The position numbers and the translations under genes are program-made. Below are positions 46,020 through 53,645 of a stretch of 64,000 nucleotides of DNA, in pieces; the first letter of the stretch is position 1, and each line of letters begins with the position of its first letter. Under the pieces are notes generated by a model. That model saw only the letters and a program-made list of their open reading frames with translations, searched no databases and was not told where the DNA came from. Source of the stretch: G942493375 sp942493375 (GTDB lineage: Bacteria; Armatimonadota; UBA5829). The stretch lies in contig OW818698.1 in assembly GCA_942493375.1 (NCBI GenBank), positions 1,054,001-1,118,000 of the forward strand, read 5' to 3'.

Positions 46020-47312
46020 TTAATCTTGTTCAGATGGTATTTCATATTCTTCTATGATTTTTACTGTTTCGTCTACACCGGATGCTGGTTTGGCTCCTGA
46101 TATCAGCAGACGGCGGAGCATTTCTACACCTTGACCTTCAGTGAAGTCTCGATCGGCTGCAGATTCCGGGCGGACTGCGATTACCTTTTTACCGAGTTCG
46201 AGGGATTCCAGTGCGGCTTCTATGTTTAATAAATTGCCATGCCCCATCGGTACATCGGCCATTACAACAATATCCGATTCTCTGATCATTTCCAGGTTTC
46301 TTTTGAATGCTTCTTCGTTAACCAGTGAGAAGGGAGGCAGGGTTACATTGGAGATTCCAAGGGCTTCAGCTACCTCGTGGTCAGCGTCCCCTTCTATTAG
46401 AACCCCGCAGGTCACTCGATAACCACGCCTCGCCAGTTTAGCCATCAGAGGAGCTCCGGTGCCTCCTCCGCCTATTATGTGGACAACCGGTGCTGACAGG
46501 AGGTTGTCATCCATTTTAGCTGTCTTTACTCCGGCAATAACATATGGGCGGTGAGTTGTAGGGTGCTTGCGGACCCAGACTGAAGCGCCGTAAACGTTCT
46601 CGATGTTCTCCGGAGTGATGACCTGTTCCGGTGTACCGACAGCCTCTATGATCCCTTTTCCAACCATTAAGATACGGTCACAGTACTGCGCGGCAAGGTT
46701 GAGGTCGTGAAGGACGGCTACTACGGTTACACCAGTTCTACGGTTGAGACCTTTTACAAGGTCCATCATCTCGAACTGATAGTTGATGTCCAAGTGAGAG
46801 GTAGGTTCATCGAGTAAAAGCACATCGGGTTCCTGAGCAAGGGCCCTGGCAAGCATAACCCTCTGGCGTTCTCCCCCTGAGAGCGCATTAGCCTGCCTGT
46901 CAGCAAGTTCTTCGGTCCCGGTCCGGCGCATGGCGTCTATTGCCATTTCCCGGTCGTGGTTGGACTCGACTGAGAACCGTCCCAACCACGGGGTCCGTCC
47001 CATCATTACAACTTCCATAACAGTGAATTCGAATGCTACCCAGGTCTCCTGCGGGACAACTCCGACCTTGCGTGCGAAGTCCCTTGCAGAGATTGAGTAA
47101 ACGTTTATCCCATCCAGACTGATCTCACCGAACTTAGGTTTCAAGCTCCTGGATATAGTGCGCAGCAAGGTGGTTTTACCGCATCCGTTAGGGCCAACTA
47201 TACCTACAAACTCCCCAGAACCAATCTCGGCAGTGATCCCTTTGAGGATGTCATTGTCCTGATACCCGGCATGGACATCCGATAGTATAAGTTTTGCGTC
47301 ATTACTGACCAT
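46020..47312 (-). CDS. ABC transporter ATPase with extra C-terminal domain
   Basis: This 430-residue protein begins with an iron-siderophore/cobalamin-type ABC ATPase (about 1-260): Walker A IVGPNGCGKTTLL near residue 41, VGVVPQETWVAF, signature ALSGGERQRVMLARAL, Walker B DVLLLDEPTSHLD, and VLHDLNLAAQYC as the H-loop. A further 170 residues form a separate alpha/beta domain with VVHIIGGGGTGAPLMAKLA at its start, IVVMADVPMGHGNL and KVIAVRPESAADRDF, resembling a nucleotide-binding fold. No permease or binding-protein gene is in the window. The ATG (47312-47310) overlaps the TGA of the MATE gene by one base, so translation is coupled. It may serve unlinked BtuC/FecCD-type permeases. The ABC call is firm, the extension's role unknown. 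Confidence 0.88.
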   Translation of the reverse strand: MVSNDAKLILSDVHAGYQDNDILKGITAEIGSGEFVGIVGPNGCGKTTLLRTISRSLKPKFGEISLDGINVYSISARDFARKVGVVPQETWVAFEFTVMEVVMMGRTPWLGRFSVESNHDREMAIDAMRRTGTEELADRQANALSGGERQRVMLARALAQEPDVLLLDEPTSHLDINYQFEMMDLVKGLNRRTGVTVVAVLHDLNLAAQYCDRILMVGKGIIEAVGTPEQVITPENIENVYGASVWVRKHPTTHRPYVIAGVKTAKMDDNLLSAPVVHIIGGGGTGAPLMAKLARRGYRVTCGVLIEGDADHEVAEALGISNVTLPPFSLVNEEAFKRNLEMIRESDIVVMADVPMGHGNLLNIEAALESLELGKKVIAVRPESAADRDFTEGQGVEMLRRLLISGAKPASGVDETVKIIEEYEIPSEQD

Positions 47313-48733
47313 CAATCTGCCTCAACGACCGGTTGTTGTTTCCGGTGCCCGACTGGTTTCTTCCAGAAACCTGCGAAATAGTAAATTAGGCTGGCAATTA
47401 CACCCGCGATTGCACTGACCAGAATAGAATACCAAATGCCGGTTATGTTTCCGGTATGATGCGACCAGTATGCCGCTAAAGGGACCCTAATCAACCATAA
47501 TGCCAGCAAACTGAATATAGTAGTAGCCATTGTATGCCCAGCGCCGTTTATGATTCCGTTGCTGACAAACATCATAGCAAACAAAACATAGCTCAGCCCC
47601 ATAATCCGTAGGTAATCAATTCCGATACGGACAACCTCGGCATCTTTTGTAAACCCTCTCATAATAAACTCCGGGACAGATACGGCAATAATTGTGGCGA
47701 TCAATGTCATGCCGCATGTGAGCACCATTCCCCAAAGGAATACTTCCTTTATCCTATCAAACCTGCCGGCCCCTATGTTCTGCCCGGCCAGAGTTGAAAT
47801 GGCCATCTGCATAGTTATGGCGGGCATAAACGCTACCATGTCCCATCTACCGGCGATACCAAATGCAGCATCTGCTGTCTCTCCATATACATTGACCAGA
47901 CCCGTCAGAAACACCATTGCCAATGACACAAAGGCGTTCTGAAACATAGTAGGCACTCCCAGCCTCAGGAGTTGATTACAGGTTGCCCAGTGCATTCCCA
48001 ATGAATCCCAATGCAGCCTGGCTATGTGCTTCTTTCGGTCCAGATAAATAGACAGCGCAGCGACGCCTATAACCTGTGCAATGATATTGGCATAAGCAGT
48101 ACCGATGAGTCCAAGTTTGGGACATCCCAGCCAACCGAATATCAACAGTGGATCAAGGACAGCAGTGATGATCAGAGATATTATCTGAAAATAGAGAGGG
48201 GTAATGGAATCCCCCACACCTCGCAGTATAGATGCCATCAAGAACCCAATGAACACACACGGAAGCGTCCACATAAAGACCCGCATGTAATGAACGGATT
48301 CCTGCAATATCCCGGCAGGGGTCTGCATCGTGCGCAGTAGAGGTTCCGCTACCAGTGAACTGACGACTATGCAGAGCACCGAGGCTATCAAACTGAGCAT
48401 TACCGAGCTCCGAATGATATCCTTGATCCCTGCAAAGTCCTTTCTACCGTATGCCTGAGCAACAAGAATAGCTGATGCTGTGGTTAGGCCGATGGCGATA
48501 GACATAAGCGCAAAGTTGATAGGCATGATCTGAGTAATAACGGCAACGGATTCCTTACCTAATCGAGTGCTTACCCAGAATATATTGATGAATGCATATA
48601 ATGTCTGAAATGCACTGCCTATAAGCATTGGAGTTGAGAATGCTATGATGTGCCTGGGTATGCTGCCAGTGGTCAGATCACGGCCCATCTTCTCTGAAGG
48701 TGGTGTTTTACTATTGTCTTGCTTATTTTCCAT
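47312..48733 (-). CDS. MATE-family multidrug/cation efflux protein
   Basis: This is a membrane antiporter of about 473 residues with twelve predicted helices, exporting organic cations or metabolites in exchange for H+ or Na+. MATE marks are HIIAFSTPMLIGSAFQTLYA, TARLGKESVAVI-like FWVSTRLGKESVAVITQI, IGLTTASAILVAQAYG, FLMASILRGVGDSITPL, GVPTMFQNAFVSLAMVFLTG and ISTLAGQNIGAGRFDR, covering both six-helix halves. I take ATG 48733 (MENKQDN); the nearest GGGAG is only 2 nt away, so ATG 48742 or the frame start at 48772 cannot be ruled out. It is the first gene of a coupled pair with the ABC ATPase, an unusual combination. Confidence 0.88.
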   Translation of the reverse strand: MENKQDNSKTPPSEKMGRDLTTGSIPRHIIAFSTPMLIGSAFQTLYAFINIFWVSTRLGKESVAVITQIMPINFALMSIAIGLTTASAILVAQAYGRKDFAGIKDIIRSSVMLSLIASVLCIVVSSLVAEPLLRTMQTPAGILQESVHYMRVFMWTLPCVFIGFLMASILRGVGDSITPLYFQIISLIITAVLDPLLIFGWLGCPKLGLIGTAYANIIAQVIGVAALSIYLDRKKHIARLHWDSLGMHWATCNQLLRLGVPTMFQNAFVSLAMVFLTGLVNVYGETADAAFGIAGRWDMVAFMPAITMQMAISTLAGQNIGAGRFDRIKEVFLWGMVLTCGMTLIATIIAVSVPEFIMRGFTKDAEVVRIGIDYLRIMGLSYVLFAMMFVSNGIINGAGHTMATTIFSLLALWLIRVPLAAYWSHHTGNITGIWYSILVSAIAGVIASLIYYFAGFWKKPVGHRKQQPVVEAD

Positions 48734-48784
48734 AGCTCCCATGATAACATGACGGGTGGATTTACTGCACACCGTGGAACTGTA

Positions 48785-48820
48785 GGCTTCAGACTTCGGG
48801 CTTCAGGCTTCAGGAAGGGA
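48785..48820. repeat. heptanucleotide array identical to 9615-9650
   Basis: The 36 bp from GGCTTCAGACTTCGGG to GGAAGGGA are identical to 9615-9650, while the flanks differ. Confidence 0.9.
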
Positions 48821-48929
48821 CTGGCTTACGTTCATTTTAAAATAAACCAACAACAGACTCGCATTAAATCGGGAACTTTATCGTGGGTACTAGACTCATA
48901 ATATTGTGTGCGTCAGATTCGTATTCTAC

Positions 48930-48959
48930 TTGACAATGTCTGTTGTAGAGTAGGATACT
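48930..48959 (+). promoter_or_regulatory. promoter of the lipoprotein gene
   Basis: Perfect TTGACA (48930-48935), 18-nt spacer and GATACT (48954-48959); the predicted leader is about 70 nt. Confidence 0.5.
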
Positions 48960-49036
48960 GGAATCGGGAAACCAATAATGGGAAAATATCTTTGATTGAC
49001 AGGATAACTAACCAGCACCTAAAGGTAGGATTTTTT

Positions 49037-49468
49037 ATGAAGCTTATTAGTATTTTAGCGATTGCAGTTTTGGCTGTTGCACTTACCGGTTGCGGGGGCG
49101 GAGGCGGCGGTGGTTCGATTGTTGACCCACCTGCTGATACCACTGGACCCAGATTTACGGTAGTACCTACAGCTGATTATAATGAGGACACAGGATCAGT
49201 TATCTTTATTGCAACCGTTACTGATGCATCAGGTATTGGCCTTGTACAAGCTGTTGTGAACGGAGTCACCACAACACTGACACTGGTCTCCGGAAACACA
49301 TACAGTGGAACATACGCCAATTTCCCTGATAACTTCGGTGCAACTGACTTAACTTACACTGCTGTTGTGACTGCATATGACAAGAGTACAAATGCAAATC
49401 ATACAAGTTCCAATGCCGTGTTTATTGTTCCGGTGGTAGGTCCTCCGCCTCCCCCGATCGTCAACTAG
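49037..49468 (+). CDS. small lipoprotein with Ig-like domain
   Basis: This 143-residue protein starts at ATG 49037 with AAGGTAGG about 8 nt upstream. The signal sequence MKLISILAIAVLAVALTGC ends in a lipobox (LTGC), so the mature protein should be lipidated at Cys19. A run of seven glycines follows the Cys and acts as a flexible linker. The rest is one beta-sandwich domain of Ig-like or cadherin-like type (FTVVPTADYNEDTGSVIF, ATVTDASGIGLVQAVVNG, TYTAVVTAYDKSTNAN), ending in a proline-rich tail (GPPPPPIVN). The open frame extends upstream to 48908 but without signal-peptide features. Function unknown; surface or periplasmic. Confidence 0.8.
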   Translation: MKLISILAIAVLAVALTGCGGGGGGGSIVDPPADTTGPRFTVVPTADYNEDTGSVIFIATVTDASGIGLVQAVVNGVTTTLTLVSGNTYSGTYANFPDNFGATDLTYTAVVTAYDKSTNANHTSSNAVFIVPVVGPPPPPIVN

Positions 49469-49943
49469 CCAGCTTAAGCTGCTTAGTCTTATCATTCGGG
49501 ACGGAGTAAAGAGTCTATTGATTCTTCATTTTGTCCCGAATGACTGTGCTTGAGTTCTACATTCAAGTAAATGCTGATTTTATGGCATTCTCTTATACGC
49601 ACCCCTTTTCCAATTATATCCCACTCTACGATAGTCAGGGCGAATGCATCTAAACAGTAACCAATGGATATACTGCGAGAATTGAGCATAGACGAGATTC
49701 GGAACCTCCAGTAAAACCGGCATTCCCGCATTATATCCATAGAAAAGCAGATCCTTCGTTCCTCAGGATGACAATACCTGCGTTTCTCATTTTGGCTTGA
49801 GAAGAAGTCCTGCTTTTTTGCCATTCTTTTCAACATACATCCAATGTTCCAATCATCTACCAGCCCAGTTGACAATTGTTTATTCACGTGGAATAATGAC
49901 CTGGTAGTCAGTTTGTATACATCTGGTCGTTTGGAGGACTGGT
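49469..49943. other. 475-bp intergenic region
   Basis: It contains an inverted repeat CATTCGGGAC (49493-49502) / GTCCCGAATG (49533-49542) after the lipoprotein gene, and at 49743-49773 a half copy of the GTCATCCTGA...AGATCTGCTTTT repeat (see 50601). The minus-strand open frame here overlaps TetR and is not accepted as a gene. Confidence 0.5.
49493..49542 (+). terminator. possible terminator of the lipoprotein gene
   Basis: A perfect 10-bp stem, CATTCGGGAC with GTCCCGAATG, with a 30-nt spacer. The lack of a T-tract lowers confidence. Confidence 0.4.
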
Positions 49944-50582
49944 ATGTCGGATAATGTAGTTGTTGAGCAGAAACAAACCTGGAAAGAACGGCGGAAACAG
50001 CAGCTTTATGATGAGCTGGTGCGCTCTGCGATAAAGCTGTTCGGAGAGAAGGGAGTGGATGGGCCTTCTGTAGATGAGATTGTAGCTGAGACTGGTATAG
50101 CCAAGGGGACATTCTACCTTTATTTCAAGACCAAGTCAGATATTGTCCAGGCGGTGATTGACGCGGGTATTAATGAACTTGAGCAGCGTGTGACTGAAGC
50201 GAGCGCCCATACGCCGGAACAGGCGCCTGAAGCTCTCTGCAGGATTGTCGAAGCAGTAATGGCCTACTTTAATGAGAATCATTCGATGATTGCGCTGCTG
50301 ATGACCGGTCAGGGTATATCCAGTAATCAGCTGCCGTCGGAAGTCCAGGACGAATTGCGTAAACGCTACCGGAATGCCACCTGCGGGGCCTATGAGCGCA
50401 TTATACGCAAGGGAATGCTGCAGGGACACTTCCGGGAGATAGACGCCCACACAGCGGCAAATGCCCTCTCCGGGGTTTTAGCCGGACTTGTATACGAAAC
50501 TGTAGACACAAACGGAGATTTCACAGGCATAAGTGAGCAGGCGCTGGATATTGTTATCAAAGGGATTACCCGAAGGGGATAG
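49944..50582 (+). CDS. TetR-family transcriptional regulator
   Basis: This 212-residue repressor starts at ATG 49944 with GGAGG about 7 nt upstream. The N-terminal helix-turn-helix is canonical: AIKLFGEKGVDGPSVDEIV followed by ETGIAKGTFYLYFKTKSDIV (about residues 27-65). The C-terminal ligand-binding helices (about 70-205) contain RIVEAVMAYFNENHSMIALL and ANALSGVLAGLVYET. It presumably dimerises and represses a nearby promoter until a small molecule binds. No regulated transporter is immediately adjacent; the MATE/ABC pair 1.2 kb away is a possible target by analogy with other TetR-MATE pairs. It ends at a long inverted repeat. Confidence 0.92.
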   Translation: MSDNVVVEQKQTWKERRKQQLYDELVRSAIKLFGEKGVDGPSVDEIVAETGIAKGTFYLYFKTKSDIVQAVIDAGINELEQRVTEASAHTPEQAPEALCRIVEAVMAYFNENHSMIALLMTGQGISSNQLPSEVQDELRKRYRNATCGAYERIIRKGMLQGHFREIDAHTAANALSGVLAGLVYETVDTNGDFTGISEQALDIVIKGITRRG

Positions 50583-50600
50583 TGCGGGAAGGGATGTTTC

Positions 50601-50681
50601 ATGTCATCCTGAAGTATGAAGGATCTGCTTTTACGATTATTGTAAACCGAAAAGCAGATCTTTCATACTTCAGGATGACAT
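50601..50681. repeat. 32-bp inverted repeat hairpin (GTCATCCTGA repeat), likely bidirectional terminator
   Basis: The left arm 50601-50632 (starting ATGTCATCCTGAAG, ending TCTGCTTTT) and right arm 50650-50681 match over 32 bp with one mismatch, around a 17-nt loop. It lies between convergent TetR and M29 genes and could end both transcripts. A half copy is at 49743-49773. Sequences of the type GTCATCCTGA...AGGATCT are widely dispersed in many bacterial genomes. Confidence 0.75.
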
Positions 50682-50722
50682 TATCGACAATGTACCCGAA
50701 AACCGACGATTGGTTGTTAAGT

Positions 50723-51835
50723 CTATTTTAGATTCTCGGGGTTCAGGCAGTGTAGGTATTCAGGGATGAAGGTGCCGTCTTTGCGGATCAGTTCGTCATC
50801 GAACCAGATCTCCCCTCCCCCAAACTCCGGACTTTGAATGAGGACCATGTCCCAGTGGACTTTGGACCTGTTTCCATTATCCGCTTCTTCATAGGCCTGC
50901 CCGGGGGTAAAGTGGATGGAACCGGCAATCTTTTCATCGAAAAGGATGTCTCTCATAGCCTTCTTAATATATGGGTTGAACCCCAGAGAGAACTCCCCTA
51001 CATACCTGGCGCCTTCGTCTGTATCCAGTACTTCGTTTAGAGCTTTGGTATCTGAGCCTGTTGCCTCAACGATTTTGCCATCTTTGTAGACAAGCCTGAT
51101 GTCATCGAACGGCCTGCCATTGTAGATAGTGCCTGCATTGAAATGGATTACACCATTTACACTGTCCCTGACCGGCGCTGTGAAGCATTCACCATCGGGG
51201 ATGTTTCTGTCGCCTACACACGGAATTGCAGAGATGTTTTTGATAGAGAATGTAAGGTCTGTATCGAGTGGTCCCAGTATATGGACTCTGTCGGTCCGTT
51301 CCATTCTCGCTTTCAGAGGTTCTTCGGATTTGGCCATTTTGGCGTAATCCAGTGTACAGACATCGAAAAAGAAGTCCTCGAAGCCTTCGGTACTCATACC
51401 AGCCAGCTGTGCCATCGATGGTGTTGGCCAACGCAGCACTACCCACTTGCTGTGGTTTACTCTCTGGTCCTGGACAGGTTTCATATACTGCTGGAAGAGC
51501 TTGAGCTTCTCATCGGGGACATCGGAGTTCTCGGTGATGTTCTGTCCCCCTCTGACAGCTATATAGCAGTCCATCTTTTTCATATGCTCAAGATCGCGGT
51601 CCTGTATGGTCTGCAACTGGTCCTCTGTGCAGTTCATGACAAGAGTACGGCGGACTCTCGGGTGGATGTTCTCCACAAATGGCAGTCCTTTAGCCTGAAC
51701 AACGGACTGTATGAGAGCGGACGCCATTTCATCGGGGATGTCGAAAGCATCTATCTGAACCCGTTCACCGGGCTGTACTTTACAAGAATAATTGACCAAT
51801 AGATCGGCCAGTTTCTGCATTCTAGGGTCTAACAA
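50723..51835 (-). CDS. M29-family aminopeptidase (leucyl aminopeptidase, AmpS type)
   Basis: This 370-residue cytoplasmic metallopeptidase removes N-terminal residues from peptides, using two metal ions. The start is TTG at 51835, with GGAGG at 51843-51847; the frame upstream to 51928 lacks family similarity. Family strings: MQKLADLLVNYSCKVQPGER, GDRNIPDGECFTAPV with a metal-binding Glu, YVGEFSLGFNP with the second Glu, AGSIHFTPGQAYEEA with His, SKVHWDMVL with Tyr/His-type ligands and EIWFDDELIRKDGTF with the last Asp. All metal-binding segments are present, so it should be active. Length is slightly below the usual 400-410. It is convergent with TetR across the long hairpin. Confidence 0.88.
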   Translation of the reverse strand: MLDPRMQKLADLLVNYSCKVQPGERVQIDAFDIPDEMASALIQSVVQAKGLPFVENIHPRVRRTLVMNCTEDQLQTIQDRDLEHMKKMDCYIAVRGGQNITENSDVPDEKLKLFQQYMKPVQDQRVNHSKWVVLRWPTPSMAQLAGMSTEGFEDFFFDVCTLDYAKMAKSEEPLKARMERTDRVHILGPLDTDLTFSIKNISAIPCVGDRNIPDGECFTAPVRDSVNGVIHFNAGTIYNGRPFDDIRLVYKDGKIVEATGSDTKALNEVLDTDEGARYVGEFSLGFNPYIKKAMRDILFDEKIAGSIHFTPGQAYEEADNGNRSKVHWDMVLIQSPEFGGGEIWFDDELIRKDGTFIPEYLHCLNPENLK

Positions 51836-52140
51836 TTTGGTACCTCCTTGATACTCATAGATATTACTTCGCCAGCAAAGTGGGAAATCCTTGTTTGGGT
51901 TGTTCTGGAAACCGTTTTGATACTGCATGACATTTTCTTGTGTTTTGACAGGATTAACAAGATTTACAAGATTAACAGGAAGGGATTCTGGGCTTCGGAT
52001 TTGGGTTGGGGTTTACGACAGTTTATAAATTCTCACGCAAAGGCGCAAAGACGCTAAGAAGGTAGGCTTCGTTCGCATTTCGACAAGCTCTGCACGAACG
52101 GTGGAGGTGAAAGGATGACGAGGTGGCCGGATGTAAAGGT
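51836..52140. other. 305-bp intergenic region next to the insertion sequence
   Basis: It contains a GATTAACAAGATTTACAAG repeat (51950-51980) ending in GGAAGGGA (51978-51985), a CACGCAAAGGCGCAAAGACG repeat (52034-52062) and a TTCGACAAGCTCTGCACG copy of the dispersed CGAACGG family (52068-52104). The target duplication TGTAAAGGT is at 52132-52140. Confidence 0.6.
52034..52104. repeat. CGCAAAGACG repeat joined to a CTTCG...CGAACGG repeat
   Basis: CACGCAAAGGCGCAAAGACG (52034-52053) is a 7-9-mer repeat; a version with GCGGAGACGCGGAG is near 9655. CTTCGTTCGCATTTCGACA at 52068 and CTGCACGAACGG resemble the 42-bp repeats at 1163-1246. Confidence 0.65.
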
Positions 52141-53554
52141 GGGCGCATGTGAAATCTACGGAATCATGCTGCAATGCTGGCAGCCTCCAGAATATTATTG
52201 GTTCTTTTGTTGATTACAGCTGATCTCAAGTGCGCTATTGCTTCTATTCCATCATTTTTCCACCGCATACCTGCCTGTTTGAGTCTTCCCTGACCGTACT
52301 GCTTGCAGGCGCTTTCAACACTGCCACTGCCAATGTGAAAGCCATTTAACTGAAAAGTCGCATAGAGCATACGATTGGCATTGGTTGTGAAATAGTGCAG
52401 ATTCTCCCGCTTTATTTTCTGCCCATTATCGTCTTTAGGCTGCCATTGCTTTATTGAGGAGACCACACGATCCACTCCGTCTTCCATCAGTCGAGTCTTG
52501 TTTCGCTTAACCCAATCTTTGGCCTTATTCGTTCCTTCACCATACCAGCCGTTAGCTATTTCCCATAAGTGTTGAATGGCGTGATACCAGTCCACGATCT
52601 CAACTGCATCTGGGAAGTGATGTGCCGCAAGTATCCATATCCATGCAGCACCATCAGCCACAAACACCAATCTACCAGCCCTTATGGCACCACGCCGACA
52701 AGCTTCAAGATATAGTAGTTCGCCAAACTTCTCGGTACGCTCCATTGTTCCGATTATGCTTCTCCCATATTCCTCACTTATAAAAGAGCCGCACTTCATT
52801 TCGGTCCACCCACCACCAGAATGAACCATCAATCCGTCCGCACTGATGGTAAGTACACTCGGGCATTCCGCTGATGCATATACAGCTTTACCTGAGCTTA
52901 CATCAAGAGCAAGCTCATACTCCTGCTCACATAAAACCGTACCGGTGCGCTTTGCAAGAGATTGCACTTGCTTATAGCATATATCCAGACCAAAGCGCCG
53001 GGCAAGGAAATCAGCGCTTGCTTGAAAAGGAAAACAGGCAGATACCTCGGAGGCAAGTGCAACAACACCAATACTGTAGTTGCCAGAACCAATACCAAGT
53101 TCACCATCACGAGGAACTATCCACTCACGACATTTCTCACAACGATACTTTCTCCGCCATATTTCATGAGTCCCAGCCAGAGTTACGACATTTCGAGAAC
53201 GGTTCTCCTTGCCGATGGCAATACCGCCGCATTTACAAATGATACTTTTTGCTTCTTCTTGATCATTCGCAATCATTTCAGACATTGCAAGCTCTGAAGC
53301 ATAACGACCGATAGCAAGAGCTCGTTCTTCTTTCTCAGACAAACTCTTGCCTGAGGATTCAGTGATATGGATCTGGAATAACTCCAGTAGTTTTGATACA
53401 ATAGTCTCTGTTGACATGGTCGGGGTGATGCCTCCTATCATTTTTGTCACTAACTAATGATTTCGACATCGACCCCGACTATTCATGCAAAAATCCCCTA
53501 GAATTTTCCCCTTTTTTTATTGCCAACTATTTTCCGTAGATTCTACACGCACCC
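52141..53554 (-). mobile_element. complete insertion sequence, ISKra4-type
   Basis: The 1414-bp element is bounded by 23-bp terminal inverted repeats with 19/23 identity: GGGCGCATGTGAAATCTACG+GAA at 52141-52163 and its complement-like copy at 53532-53554. It is flanked by a 9-bp direct repeat TGTAAAGGT at 52132-52140 and 53555-53563. It encodes one transposase. GGG-starting ends and 9-bp duplications agree with what is known of the ISKra4 family. With ORF, ends and target duplication all intact, it looks recently active. Confidence 0.85.
52164..53417 (-). CDS. ISKra4-family transposase
   Basis: This 417-residue DDE transposase fills the insertion sequence; its TGA lies directly against the left terminal repeat. 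I take ATG 53417; AGGAGG is 13 nt upstream, and an ATG at 53441 is also possible. The N-terminal part includes a zinc-ribbon-like pair of CxxC motifs (CKCGG, RCEKCREW). Probable catalytic acids are Asp in TISADGLMVHSG, Asp in VFVADGAAWIW and Glu in IGSGSVESACKQYG, with DWYHAIQHLW between them, which is typical for this family. RLKQAGMRW and a C-terminal basic region follow. No frameshift is seen, so it should be functional. Confidence 0.9.
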   Translation of the reverse strand: MSTETIVSKLLELFQIHITESSGKSLSEKEERALAIGRYASELAMSEMIANDQEEAKSIICKCGGIAIGKENRSRNVVTLAGTHEIWRRKYRCEKCREWIVPRDGELGIGSGNYSIGVVALASEVSACFPFQASADFLARRFGLDICYKQVQSLAKRTGTVLCEQEYELALDVSSGKAVYASAECPSVLTISADGLMVHSGGGWTEMKCGSFISEEYGRSIIGTMERTEKFGELLYLEACRRGAIRAGRLVFVADGAAWIWILAAHHFPDAVEIVDWYHAIQHLWEIANGWYGEGTNKAKDWVKRNKTRLMEDGVDRVVSSIKQWQPKDDNGQKIKRENLHYFTTNANRMLYATFQLNGFHIGSGSVESACKQYGQGRLKQAGMRWKNDGIEAIAHLRSAVINKRTNNILEAASIAA

Positions 53555-53586
53555 TGTAAAGGTGGGCAAGATGACAATGATTTTGT

Positions 53587-53615
53587 TTGACAGTATAGTT
53601 GCATTAGCTTAGAAT
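53587..53615 (+). promoter_or_regulatory. strong sigma70-type promoter
   Basis: TTGACA (53587-53592), 17-nt spacer and TAGAAT (53610-53615), just outside the insertion sequence and about 31 nt before the flavoprotein ATG. Transcription would begin near 53622. Confidence 0.7.
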
Positions 53616-53645
53616 TCAGTGCAGCTATTGTATGGAGGATTGAAT

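Larger units (their letters stand above)
48734..49036. other. 303-bp divergent intergenic region
   Basis: It holds the heptamer array at 48785-48814 plus GGAAGGGA (48813-48820), and the promoter at 48930-48959. No additional gene is seen. Confidence 0.5.

Noticed and set aside
48734..49036. Cobalamin riboswitch upstream of the MATE/ABC pair
   Set aside because: The ABC ATPase type suggested it, but no B12-box-like or conserved junction sequence was seen.
49492..50112. 206-codon open frame on the minus strand
   Set aside because: It overlaps the start of the clear TetR gene, has no ribosome site or recognisable domain, and covers a dispersed repeat half copy.
51143..51802. 219-codon antisense frame inside the M29 gene
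   Set aside because: The minus-strand frame has all M29 motifs; this one is its shadow.
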